Assembly (NCBI RefSeq): GCF_010501055.1
Contig: NZ_QVMO01000001.1
Coordinates: 62,001-126,000 of the forward strand
DNA from: Dysgonomonas sp. 521
Lineage (GTDB): Bacteria > Bacteroidota > Bacteroidia > Bacteroidales > Dysgonomonadaceae
Direction of reading: 5' to 3'
DNA length: 64,000 nucleotides
Shown here: in pieces, positions 8,392-16,006 of the stretch
How positions within the stretch are numbered: position 1 is the stretch's first letter
Layout: every line of letters begins with the position of its first letter
The notes under the pieces: generated by a model
The model's database searches: none
The model's input: the letters and a program-made list of their open reading frames with translations, nothing else
What the model was told of the DNA's origin: nothing
Translations under genes and position numbers: made by a program

Positions 8392-9057
8392 CTAATTAGA
8401 ATTTTGGTAGCGTTTATCTATTTCTACCATTATATCAAAGATCTGTTTGAAGTAATCAAATGCCTTTGATTTTGCTATCTCAAACTGATGCGTTTGGGCA
8501 AAAGCGAAAGACGGAACACTTATTTTTTGTATTGGAATTGATTCTCCTTTTGTCATAGCTTCTTTTGCATCATTTAGGTTCCCCATAAATCCACTAAATG
8601 TAGGTGGGGCATCTTTAATTATTTTTGCTGCTTCTGCATGAGAATAAGGATTGCGAAATTCGTTTTTGAGATTCACCAATTTCTTTCGTTCATCTTCTGT
8701 TATGATATTTTTTTTGACAGCGAGATTTATGGTTTCATGTAATACTTTCCCGTCATATAACTTTTTGGCTTCTTCGAGTTTTATCTCAAAATCAGGATTG
8801 CCAATATAATATCCTTTCATATAGAAGTCCATTAAAGCAACTTTAATCATCCTTTCCAATAAATGATTGGTAGTAAAAATACTCGATTGATTCAATTCCA
8901 ATAATAAACAATTTAGATTTTCATAAATTAAAGTATTTAAGTTGCAGAATAAAATAAAATGATATTCATAAAATGGATTCAGTTCAGCCGTGTTTTTAAT
9001 AATTTTATCATTGAAAAATTTTGCTTTGGAGAGTATTATTTCTTTGATTGTTTCCAT
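8392..9057 (-). CDS. HEPN-like protein, possible RNase, of a two-gene cassette
   Basis: All-helical protein of 221 residues with FRNPYSH at residues 134-140. This fits the R-x4-H motif (R135, H140) of HEPN-domain ribonucleases found in toxin-antitoxin, Abi and CRISPR effectors. No other domain is recognised. It is the first gene of a leftward pair with 7431-8384. A likely -7 box (TATCTTTG on the minus strand, 9084-9091) sits 30 bases upstream of the start. A non-catalytic helical role remains possible because the motif is short. Confidence 0.6.
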   Translation of the reverse strand: METIKEIILSKAKFFNDKIIKNTAELNPFYEYHFILFCNLNTLIYENLNCLLLELNQSSIFTTNHLLERMIKVALMDFYMKGYYIGNPDFEIKLEEAKKLYDGKVLHETINLAVKKNIITEDERKKLVNLKNEFRNPYSHAEAAKIIKDAPPTFSGFMGNLNDAKEAMTKGESIPIQKISVPSFAFAQTHQFEIAKSKAFDYFKQIFDIMVEIDKRYQNSN

Positions 9058-9139
9058 GCTTGATCGTATTTCACTTAATTTCTACAAAGATACAACATAG
9101 CAGGAACTTAACTGTCGTTTTAAGTATTTAGTTTCCAAC

Positions 9140-9182
9140 ATCAACGCCACACACTGCCAAACCGAAGCCACATGCTGCCAGC
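9140..9182 (-). repeat. GGCAG tandem repeat family, locus C
   Basis: Minus-strand copy: GCTGGCAGCATGTGGC plus TTCGGT, then TTGGCAGTGTGTGGC plus GTTGAT. It lies between the HEPN cassette and mobC. Confidence 0.75.
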
Positions 9183-9254
9183 TTGTTTCAAACTCCCCAA
9201 TCTTCGGATTATACCCTATAATTTCGCATTTCAAACATTTTAAATTTTATAGAA

Positions 9255-11264
9255 ATGCAACAAGAAGACGATTTAAGAGGACTTGCCAAAGTCATGGAAT
9301 TTATGCGAGCAATCAGCATAATCTTTGTAGTGATAAACATTTATTGGTTCTGCTATTTCGCATTGCGGGAATGGGGAATAAACATTTCGGTAGTTGATAA
9401 GATACTACTGAACTTTGACCGGACTGCCGGACTATTCGGCAATATTCTCTACACGAAATTATTCGCCATTATTTTCCTTGCCCTTTCCTGTTTAGGAACT
9501 AAGGGCGTTAAAGAGGAAAAAATCACTTGGCCGAAAATCTATGTTTTTCTGACAATCGGTTTTATCCTGTTCTTTATGAACTGGTGGATACTCGACCTGC
9601 CGTTACCCGCATCGGCAACAATAGGTTTTTATATCCTGACAATGGCAGCAGGTTATCTGTTCCTATTGGTTGGCGGATTATGGATGAGCCGTTTGCTAAA
9701 AAACAATATGTTCGACGACGTTTTCAATTTGGAGAACGAGAGTTTTATGCAGGAAACACGGTTATTGCAGAGTGAATATTCTGTGAACTTGCCTACAAAG
9801 TTTTGGTACAAGAAAAAGGAATGGCGGGGTTGGATAAACGTAGTAAATCCTTTCCGTGCCAGTATCGTGTTAGGTACTCCGGGTAGTGGTAAATCATACG
9901 CCGTTGTTAATCAGTATATAAAACAGCAAATTGAAAAAGGATTTTCGATGTACTTGTATGATTTTAAATTTCCAGACCTTTCTACTATCGCCTATAACCA
10001 TTTATTAAATAATCAATTAGGCTACAAGAAAATTCCAACGTTTTATGTGATAAACTTCGACGATCCGTCCCGCTCGCACAGATGCAATCCTATCAACCCG
10101 TCTTTCATGGAAGACATTAGCGATGCTTACGAATCGAGTTATACAATTATGCTTAACCTCAATAAAACGTGGGTGCAGAAGCAGGGAGACTTCTTTGTGG
10201 AATCTCCGATTATTTTGTTTGCTTCGATAATTTGGTATCTCCGCATTTATAAGGACGGAAAGTATTGTACTTTTCCTCATGCGATAGAGTTTCTAAACAA
10301 ACGATATGAAGATATTTTCCCTATTTTGACCTCATATCCCGAACTGGAAAATTATCTAAGTCCTTTCATGGATGCGTGGTTGGGCGGTGCGGCTGACCAA
10401 TTAATGGGGCAGATAGCCAGCGCCAAAATCCCACTATCCCGTATGATTTCACCCCAGTTGTATTGGGTTATGAGTGGCGATGAATTTACTTTGGATATAA
10501 ACAATCCTGACGATCCGAAAGTGTTGGTTGTCGGGAACAATCCTGATAGGCAAAATATCTACGGAGCAGCGTTAGGGCTTTATAACTCCCGTATTGTGAA
10601 GCTAATAAACAAAAAGGGACAGTTAAAGAGTTCGGTCGTAATTGACGAGCTGCCCACAATCTATTTTAAGGGCTTAGATAATTTGATAGCAACAGCCCGT
10701 AGTAATAAAGTAGCGGTACTTTTAGGCTTTCAGGACTTTTCTCAATTAACAAGGGATTACGGCGACAAGGAAGCGAAAGTTGTGATGAACACCGTAGGAA
10801 ATCTTTTCTCCGGTCAAGTGGTTGGCGAAACTGCAAAAACACTTTCCGACCGTTTCGGTAAAGTATTGCAGAAACGCCAGTCTATGACTATCAACCGTAA
10901 CGATAAATCGACTTCTATTTCTACACAAATGGATAGCCTGATTCCACCGTCAAAAATCAGCAACTTAACACAAGGGATGTTTGTCGGAGCGATTGCGGAC
11001 AATTTCGATGAGCGTATCGAGCAGAAGATTTTCCATTGTGAAATTGTTGTGGATAATGCAAAGGTAGCTGCTGAAACAAAGGCTTATCAATCCATTCCAA
11101 TTATTACCGATTTTACGGACGAAAATGGAGTTAATCAGATGAAAGAACAAATTCAACTCAACTACAATCGTATCAAAGAGGAAACGAAACAGATTGTCGC
11201 TGAAGAATTGCAAAGAATTAAGGACGATCCGGCATTGGCTCATTTATTACAGCAGCAGGAATAA
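9255..11264 (+). CDS. mobC: MobC, VirD4-type coupling protein
   Basis: Type IV coupling protein that brings the relaxase-DNA complex to the conjugation channel. The 669 residues begin with four hydrophobic segments in about the first 150 (including AISIIFVVINIYWFCYFAL and YVFLTIGFILFFMNWWIL). A Walker A motif GTPGSGKS follows at about residues 207-214, and VVIDELPTIYF is a Walker B at about 460-470. It is the only coupling protein in the window. It is followed by an intrinsic terminator and GGCAG locus D. The inner element has no equivalent and probably depends on this or another coupling protein. Confidence 0.92.
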   Translation: MQQEDDLRGLAKVMEFMRAISIIFVVINIYWFCYFALREWGINISVVDKILLNFDRTAGLFGNILYTKLFAIIFLALSCLGTKGVKEEKITWPKIYVFLTIGFILFFMNWWILDLPLPASATIGFYILTMAAGYLFLLVGGLWMSRLLKNNMFDDVFNLENESFMQETRLLQSEYSVNLPTKFWYKKKEWRGWINVVNPFRASIVLGTPGSGKSYAVVNQYIKQQIEKGFSMYLYDFKFPDLSTIAYNHLLNNQLGYKKIPTFYVINFDDPSRSHRCNPINPSFMEDISDAYESSYTIMLNLNKTWVQKQGDFFVESPIILFASIIWYLRIYKDGKYCTFPHAIEFLNKRYEDIFPILTSYPELENYLSPFMDAWLGGAADQLMGQIASAKIPLSRMISPQLYWVMSGDEFTLDINNPDDPKVLVVGNNPDRQNIYGAALGLYNSRIVKLINKKGQLKSSVVIDELPTIYFKGLDNLIATARSNKVAVLLGFQDFSQLTRDYGDKEAKVVMNTVGNLFSGQVVGETAKTLSDRFGKVLQKRQSMTINRNDKSTSISTQMDSLIPPSKISNLTQGMFVGAIADNFDERIEQKIFHCEIVVDNAKVAAETKAYQSIPIITDFTDENGVNQMKEQIQLNYNRIKEETKQIVAEELQRIKDDPALAHLLQQQE

Positions 11265-11288
11265 TCCTATACATATATATAATGTAAG

Positions 11289-11316
11289 AGAGCCGGAAAT
11301 TCGGCTCTTTATTTTT
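11289..11316 (+). terminator. Intrinsic terminator after mobC
   Basis: Stem AGAGCCG with CGGCTCT around a short GAAAT loop, followed by TTATTTTT. It lies 25 bases past the mobC stop. Confidence 0.8.
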
Positions 11317-11321
11317 ATTCC

Positions 11322-11363
11322 ATAACGCCACATGCTGCCATATCGAAGCCACATACTGCCACC
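11322..11363 (-). repeat. GGCAG tandem repeat family, locus D
   Basis: Minus-strand copy: GGTGGCAGTATGTGGC plus TTCGAT, then ATGGCAGCATGTGGC plus GTTAT. It follows the mobC terminator and precedes the DUF4099 gene. Confidence 0.78.
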
Positions 11364-11448
11364 CTTATAAAATTCGACTGTCACCCTGCTGATTAGGACT
11401 ACTTTTATTCTGCATTAATATTGATGCAGAACAAAAAATAGTTTAATC

Positions 11449-12942
11449 ATGGATGAAAAATTAAATCCGAAAGACAAAGTTCTCCTGATGCGGGATGAAG
11501 GAGAAGGTAACAAACTCAAAGTAGTGAAAGGCATTGATAAGAAAGGAAAGATTGATGCCGTTGATCCCATGAAGGCGAAAGAAACCGATTTTCTCAAAAT
11601 TGACAAGCACGCCGATCCTCTCGAAAACTTTTTCAAGAACTTTTTTAATCAGGCAAAGAACCCGTCGCATACAGGCTTTTATGCAGTTACGGTTGATATG
11701 CTTGATAAAGTTCTATCGCTTAGTGATAAGGAGTTGGAAAAGTTTCGTATTGATCCGAGAGATTACCTGAATAAAGAACAGGAGCAATCAACAAAGGAAA
11801 CTCAAAAAGAAGTCGTACCCGAAAAAAAAGAAGAAAAAATGGATTCAACAACCGAGCAGAAGACTGAATTTAAGCAATTCGACACAAGCCGTATTCCTGA
11901 AAGTGAATATCAGAAATACGGTATCAAGCCCGAAAATTTGGAGGGCGAACTCAAAGCCATGAGTTACGGATACAAATCCCCGCACTTGGTAGATATTAAC
12001 CCCAAAATAGAGGGTGTGGACTATCCGATGAAAGCCCGTCTGTCATTGGAAGAACAGCCGGACGGCAGTCTGAAATTTGTTCCCCACCCGCAGCAACAGC
12101 AGGTAGATTTGGAGAAACCGTTTCAGGGTATTATGCTCCCGAACGATGTAAAGGAAAACTTATTGGCGACGGGTAACAGTGGTCGTGTGGTCGAACTGGA
12201 ACCAAGACCGGGCGAAAAAGTACCATCGCTTATTTCTATTGACAAGCTGACTAATCGTTTGGAAGCCGTACCACTTGATAAACTTACAGTTTCCCAAAAT
12301 CTAAAAGGTGTTGAGTTATCTCCTGAACAACAACAGGCACTAAAAGAGGGAAAGAAAGTATTAGTCGAGGGCATGACCTCTAAAAACACAATCGGTACAG
12401 ATAATCCCCGAAAGTTTGATGCTTACGTTCAGTTCAATGCTGCCAAAGGCGGTTATGATTTTTCCTATGACGGATTAGACCGCAATAAGTACCAACAGAA
12501 CAATAAACAGGAACAAAATCAAAATGGGGAGCAACAGAACCAAGTCCGCATTCCTAAAAAACTCTTAGGCGTTGATTTGGATGAAAAGCAGCAGAACTCA
12601 CTCCGTGAGGGTAAAGCTGTCTATGTTCAGGGCATGATGAAAGACGGACAAGATCAGCCATTCAATGCGTATGTAAAGGTAAACAATGAAAAAGGTAAAC
12701 TCGACTTTTTCAAATGGAATCCTGATAAAGCTAAAAAGCAAGGTGCGGATGTGAAAGTTGCTGAAGGAAATAAAACACAGGTAGCAGTTAATTCCGAAGG
12801 CAAAACCAATGAAGCTACCAAGAATGTAAAGGAACCCCTGAAACAAGGTCAGCAAAAGCCTTCCGAGAGTCAGGATAAAGAACAGAAGCAACAACAAACT
12901 GCTAAAAAGCCTGTGAAAAAATCCACAGGACACAAAATGTAA
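11449..12942 (+). CDS. DUF4099/DUF3945 element protein
   Basis: This 497-residue cytoplasmic protein is common in Bacteroidales conjugative elements. The N-terminal domain (about 1-110) begins KDKVLLMRDEGEGNKLKVVKGID, as in DUF4099. At least two DUF3945-like repeats follow: QNLKGVELSPEQQQALKEGK at about residues 285-304 and KLLGVDLDEKQQNSLREGK at about 370-388, each followed by KVLVEGM or AVYVQGM. The C-terminus is rich in K, Q and E. It stands first in a rightward run ending with the methylase-helicase. Molecular function is not known. Confidence 0.8.
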   Translation: MDEKLNPKDKVLLMRDEGEGNKLKVVKGIDKKGKIDAVDPMKAKETDFLKIDKHADPLENFFKNFFNQAKNPSHTGFYAVTVDMLDKVLSLSDKELEKFRIDPRDYLNKEQEQSTKETQKEVVPEKKEEKMDSTTEQKTEFKQFDTSRIPESEYQKYGIKPENLEGELKAMSYGYKSPHLVDINPKIEGVDYPMKARLSLEEQPDGSLKFVPHPQQQQVDLEKPFQGIMLPNDVKENLLATGNSGRVVELEPRPGEKVPSLISIDKLTNRLEAVPLDKLTVSQNLKGVELSPEQQQALKEGKKVLVEGMTSKNTIGTDNPRKFDAYVQFNAAKGGYDFSYDGLDRNKYQQNNKQEQNQNGEQQNQVRIPKKLLGVDLDEKQQNSLREGKAVYVQGMMKDGQDQPFNAYVKVNNEKGKLDFFKWNPDKAKKQGADVKVAEGNKTQVAVNSEGKTNEATKNVKEPLKQGQQKPSESQDKEQKQQQTAKKPVKKSTGHKM

Positions 12943-12948
12943 TATCAA

Positions 12949-12971
12949 CCACTAAAAAAATCCAATAGTAA
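12949..12971 (+). promoter_or_regulatory. Recurring leader element ACCACTAAAAAAATCC, copy before topB
   Basis: ACCACTAAAAAAATCC continues into AATAGTAA and abuts the topB ATG (12972). It matches the minus-strand copy before traE over 24 bases with one mismatch. The abutment to the start codon suggests action on translation or a short 5' end. Confidence 0.5.
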
Positions 12972-15062
12972 ATGAAAGTAATAATTGCAGAAAAACCAAG
13001 CGTAGCACGTGATATAGCGGCTATCTTTGGTGCGAGTAACCGCAAAGAAGGTTATTTAGAGGGTAACGGGTATTGTGTTACGTGGGCGTTTGGACACCTT
13101 ATAACATTGGCAATGCCACAGGATTATGGTATCACGGGCTTTCAGACTGAAAACCTACCGATACTTCCCACAGAATTTAAGTTGCTGCCCCGTCAAATCA
13201 AAGACGGAAAGGAATACAAACCCGATCCGGGCACAATGAAGCAACTTAAAGTTATCAAAGATTTATTTGGTAAATGCGAGCGTATCGTAGTTGCGACTGA
13301 TGCAGGGCGCGAGGGAGAGTTAATATTCAGATATATATTTGATTATCTTGAATGTACCAAACCTTTCGACCGTCTTTGGATAAGTTCGCTCACGGATCAG
13401 GCTATCCGCAAAGGTTTGGAGAATCTACGTCCGGGAAAAGAATACGACAACCTGTATCGTTCGGCAAAAGCCCGGAGCCAAGCCGATTGGGTTGTCGGAA
13501 TAAACGCTTCACAAGCCCTTTCTATTTCTGCCGGGTACGGGGTATGGTCGTTAGGACGGGTACAAACTCCCACACTTGCCATGATATGCAGCCGATACCT
13601 CGAAAATACAGAGTTCAAACCGCAAACCTATTTTCAGGTAAAACTTCATACGGCAAAAGATGCAACCCAGTTCGCCGCTATTTCTACAGAACGATTTGGC
13701 ACAAAGCAGGAAGCAGACGAAATAGTAAACCGTGTCCGTTCCGCCGAATCCGTAAACGTGATAAGCGTCGAAAAGAAAGAAGCCAATCAGGAGCCGCCTT
13801 TGCTCTACGACCTTACCACATTGCAGAAAGAAGCGAACAGCCGTCATAGTTTTTCGGCAGACAAAACCCTGTCGGTAGCCCAGTCGCTTTACGAAGCGAA
13901 GTTCATTTCCTATCCGAGAACGGGAAGCCGTTATATTTCCGATGATGTTTTTGCCGAGATACCTGCCCTTATCGGTCAATTATCCGGTTACGCTCCATTC
14001 GGTAACTATGCAAAAACATTGTTAGGAGCAAACCTAAACAATCGTTCGGTAAATGATAAAAAAGTTACTGACCACCATGCCCTGATTATCACGGAAAATA
14101 TGCCGAACGGTATTTCAGCCGACCAACGTATCATATATGATATGATTGCCGCCCGCCTGTTGGAAGCATTTTCGGGCAAATGCACCAAAGAGAACACAAG
14201 TATTACTTTGGATGCTTCGGGCATTTCGTTTTCGGTCAAAGGCAGTATTATCCTTATTCCCGGTTGGCGTGCCGTATTGAACGCTCCCGATGAAGAAAAA
14301 GGCGAAGACGATGCTCCGGCACTCCCGTCTTTATCTAATGGCGATGTACTTCCCGTTAACGGAACGGATTTATTGGAGAAACAAACCAAGCCCCGCCCGT
14401 TACATACGGAAAGTAGTCTGCTTTCTTCTATGGAAACCTGCGGTAAAGATCTTACCAACGAGGAAGAACGGGAAGCTATCAAAGAATCAGGTATTGGAAC
14501 ACCTGCCACCCGTGCCAGTATCATAGAAACACTGTTTTCCCGTGAATATATTCAGCGTGAAAAGAAATCTCTTGTTCCCACCAATAAAGGATTGGTTGTC
14601 TATTTGGCTGTCCGTAATAAAAAGATTGCGGATATCAGCATGACAGGCGAATGGGAAAACGCTTTGAATAAAATAGCAGAGGGGAAAATGGATGCCGATA
14701 CGTTCCACAAGGGTATTGAAGTATATGCAGCACAAATAACGACTGAATTACTGGAAAGTAAAATCGAAGGGGGTAATCAGCGTGAGAGCTGCCCATGTCC
14801 TAAATGCAAAAACGGTCAGGTTGTTTTCTTTCAGAAGGTAGCCAAATGTAATAAGGAAGATTGCGGATTAACCGTGTTCCGGAATAAGTCGGGTAAAGAC
14901 CTGACCGACGGGCAACTCAAAGACTTGCTTACCAAAGGTAAAACGGGAACTATCAAAGGTTTTAAGAGTAAAGAAAACAAGCCTTTCGATGCTGCCGTAG
15001 CTTTTGATGCAGAATATAAAACGATATTTCAATTTGATAATTCTAAAAAGAGGAAGAAATGA
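12972..15062 (+). CDS. topB: DNA topoisomerase III
   Basis: Type IA topoisomerase of 696 residues. The toprim domain begins IIAEKPSVARDIA (residues 4-16) and has the acidic motif TDAGREGEL at about 112-120. The catalytic tyrosine is Y314 in the context FISYPRTGSRY. The C-terminus carries a four-cysteine zinc motif (CPCPKCKNG, then CNKEDCG) at about residues 607-635. Homologues in CTnDOT (exc) lie in the excision region of the element. It is followed by a gene whose ATG overlaps its stop (ATGA). Confidence 0.95.
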   Translation: MKVIIAEKPSVARDIAAIFGASNRKEGYLEGNGYCVTWAFGHLITLAMPQDYGITGFQTENLPILPTEFKLLPRQIKDGKEYKPDPGTMKQLKVIKDLFGKCERIVVATDAGREGELIFRYIFDYLECTKPFDRLWISSLTDQAIRKGLENLRPGKEYDNLYRSAKARSQADWVVGINASQALSISAGYGVWSLGRVQTPTLAMICSRYLENTEFKPQTYFQVKLHTAKDATQFAAISTERFGTKQEADEIVNRVRSAESVNVISVEKKEANQEPPLLYDLTTLQKEANSRHSFSADKTLSVAQSLYEAKFISYPRTGSRYISDDVFAEIPALIGQLSGYAPFGNYAKTLLGANLNNRSVNDKKVTDHHALIITENMPNGISADQRIIYDMIAARLLEAFSGKCTKENTSITLDASGISFSVKGSIILIPGWRAVLNAPDEEKGEDDAPALPSLSNGDVLPVNGTDLLEKQTKPRPLHTESSLLSSMETCGKDLTNEEEREAIKESGIGTPATRASIIETLFSREYIQREKKSLVPTNKGLVVYLAVRNKKIADISMTGEWENALNKIAEGKMDADTFHKGIEVYAAQITTELLESKIEGGNQRESCPCPKCKNGQVVFFQKVAKCNKEDCGLTVFRNKSGKDLTDGQLKDLLTKGKTGTIKGFKSKENKPFDAAVAFDAEYKTIFQFDNSKKRKK

Positions 15063-15394
15063 AAGTAAATCTGATAGTCTATTTCGCTTATAACGAGAAG
15101 CAAGAGAGTGAACATGAAAAGACAACTTCCGATATATTAGATTGTTTTTCGGAATTTTGTGATGATAATGTTTTTGAGTTCCAATGTATTCCCAGAATAG
15201 GGGAAGAAATCGTTGCAGAAGACTTGATTAAGAAATGGCTTGAAAATAAAGATTACAAAAAGCCTTGTTCCGAAAGTGAAGTGTGGAATAAAATCTATTC
15301 CGTTTTAAAAACCGGAACTTTTAAAGTCACAGGAGTAAGTCATTGTCTTAAAAGCTGTACCGTTGAATGTTCCGAAGTGCAAATGAAAAAATAA
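15059..15394 (+). CDS. Small unrecognised protein coupled to topB
   Basis: A 111-residue protein of no recognised family. It has no signal peptide or membrane helix, and three cysteines near the C-terminus (HCLKSCTVEC). Its ATG overlaps the topB stop, so translation is coupled. It resembles small proteins found behind topB in related elements, but no function can be assigned. Confidence 0.6.
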   Translation: MKVNLIVYFAYNEKQESEHEKTTSDILDCFSEFCDDNVFEFQCIPRIGEEIVAEDLIKKWLENKDYKKPCSESEVWNKIYSVLKTGTFKVTGVSHCLKSCTVECSEVQMKK

Positions 15395-15487
15395 GATAAA
15401 GTGCTATCTTTGCCACTAAGAAAGTTCATACGCCACAGGTTTGATGAGAAATTGTTAAATCAGGTGCTATTGAATTTTTTTAGTGGT

Positions 15488-15519
15488 GGCACTGGGGAGG
15501 GATACCCCAGTGCCTTTTA
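15488..15519 (+). terminator. Intrinsic terminator between the topB unit and DUF1896
   Basis: Stem GGCACTGGGG with CCCCAGTGCC, 7-base loop, then TTTT. It ends the upstream unit. A minus-strand copy of the ACCACTAAAAAAATTC block (15472-15487) abuts the stem on the left, and a plus-strand variant (15540-15554) lies before the next gene. Confidence 0.75.
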
Positions 15520-15539
15520 CATTTCCATATCAATAATTT

Positions 15540-15554
15540 TACCACTAAAAATTC
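15540..15554 (+). promoter_or_regulatory. Recurring leader element, short variant before DUF1896
   Basis: ACCACTAAAAATTCA then TAGTATG leads directly into the start codon at 15560. It is two A residues shorter than the traE and topB copies. Confidence 0.45.
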
Positions 15555-15559
15555 ATAGT

Positions 15560-16006
15560 ATGAAATACAATTCAAATTTAGAGCCTGCGGAAATGTCGTA
15601 CTTCCGGCTCAATCTATTATCTTATTTACGAGATTCCCACCCCAACAAAGCCAATGATCTTTCATTTATTGCCGGACGTGGGGATATGGCAGCCGAAGCG
15701 TACAGCGAAGCCGTTAAAAGCGGCTTAGACCATATTCAGGCAGCCGAAATCGCAAACGAAGCCTTATTCAAAGGCTTACATTTTTCTCCTTATAATGTGA
15801 TTGTAGAAATTCTTTGGAATGAGTTTTTCGACGAAGTTTCTCCGGGCGAAGCCCAAACAAAGGCGAAAGAATTACTACCTGAATGTCAGGCGGTATTTGC
15901 CAAATACAACCTGAATGATGATTATGCCGAAACGACCGAGTACCAGTCGCTCTATACGGAGCTTGTCGGCACAATCCTGATATTGCTCGAAAATGAGTTA
16001 CAATAA
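15560..16006 (+). CDS. DUF1896 protein
   Basis: DUF1896 protein of 148 residues, all-helical and cytoplasmic, a constant neighbour of the methylase-helicase in Bacteroidales elements. The start at 15560 is chosen over an upstream in-frame position at 15401 because the upstream part would read through the terminator hairpin, and because family members begin at [19 protein letters not shown]. The stop overlaps the next gene start by 14 bases. Function unknown. Confidence 0.85.
   Translation: MKYNSNLEPAEMSYFRLNLLSYLRDSHPNKANDLSFIAGRGDMAAEAYSEAVKSGLDHIQAAEIANEALFKGLHFSPYNVIVEILWNEFFDEVSPGEAQTKAKELLPECQAVFAKYNLNDDYAETTEYQSLYTELVGTILILLENELQ

Noticed and set aside
13352..13849. Long alternative frame within topB
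   Set aside because: It lies wholly inside the toprim/core region of topoisomerase III, which has intact motifs in its own frame.
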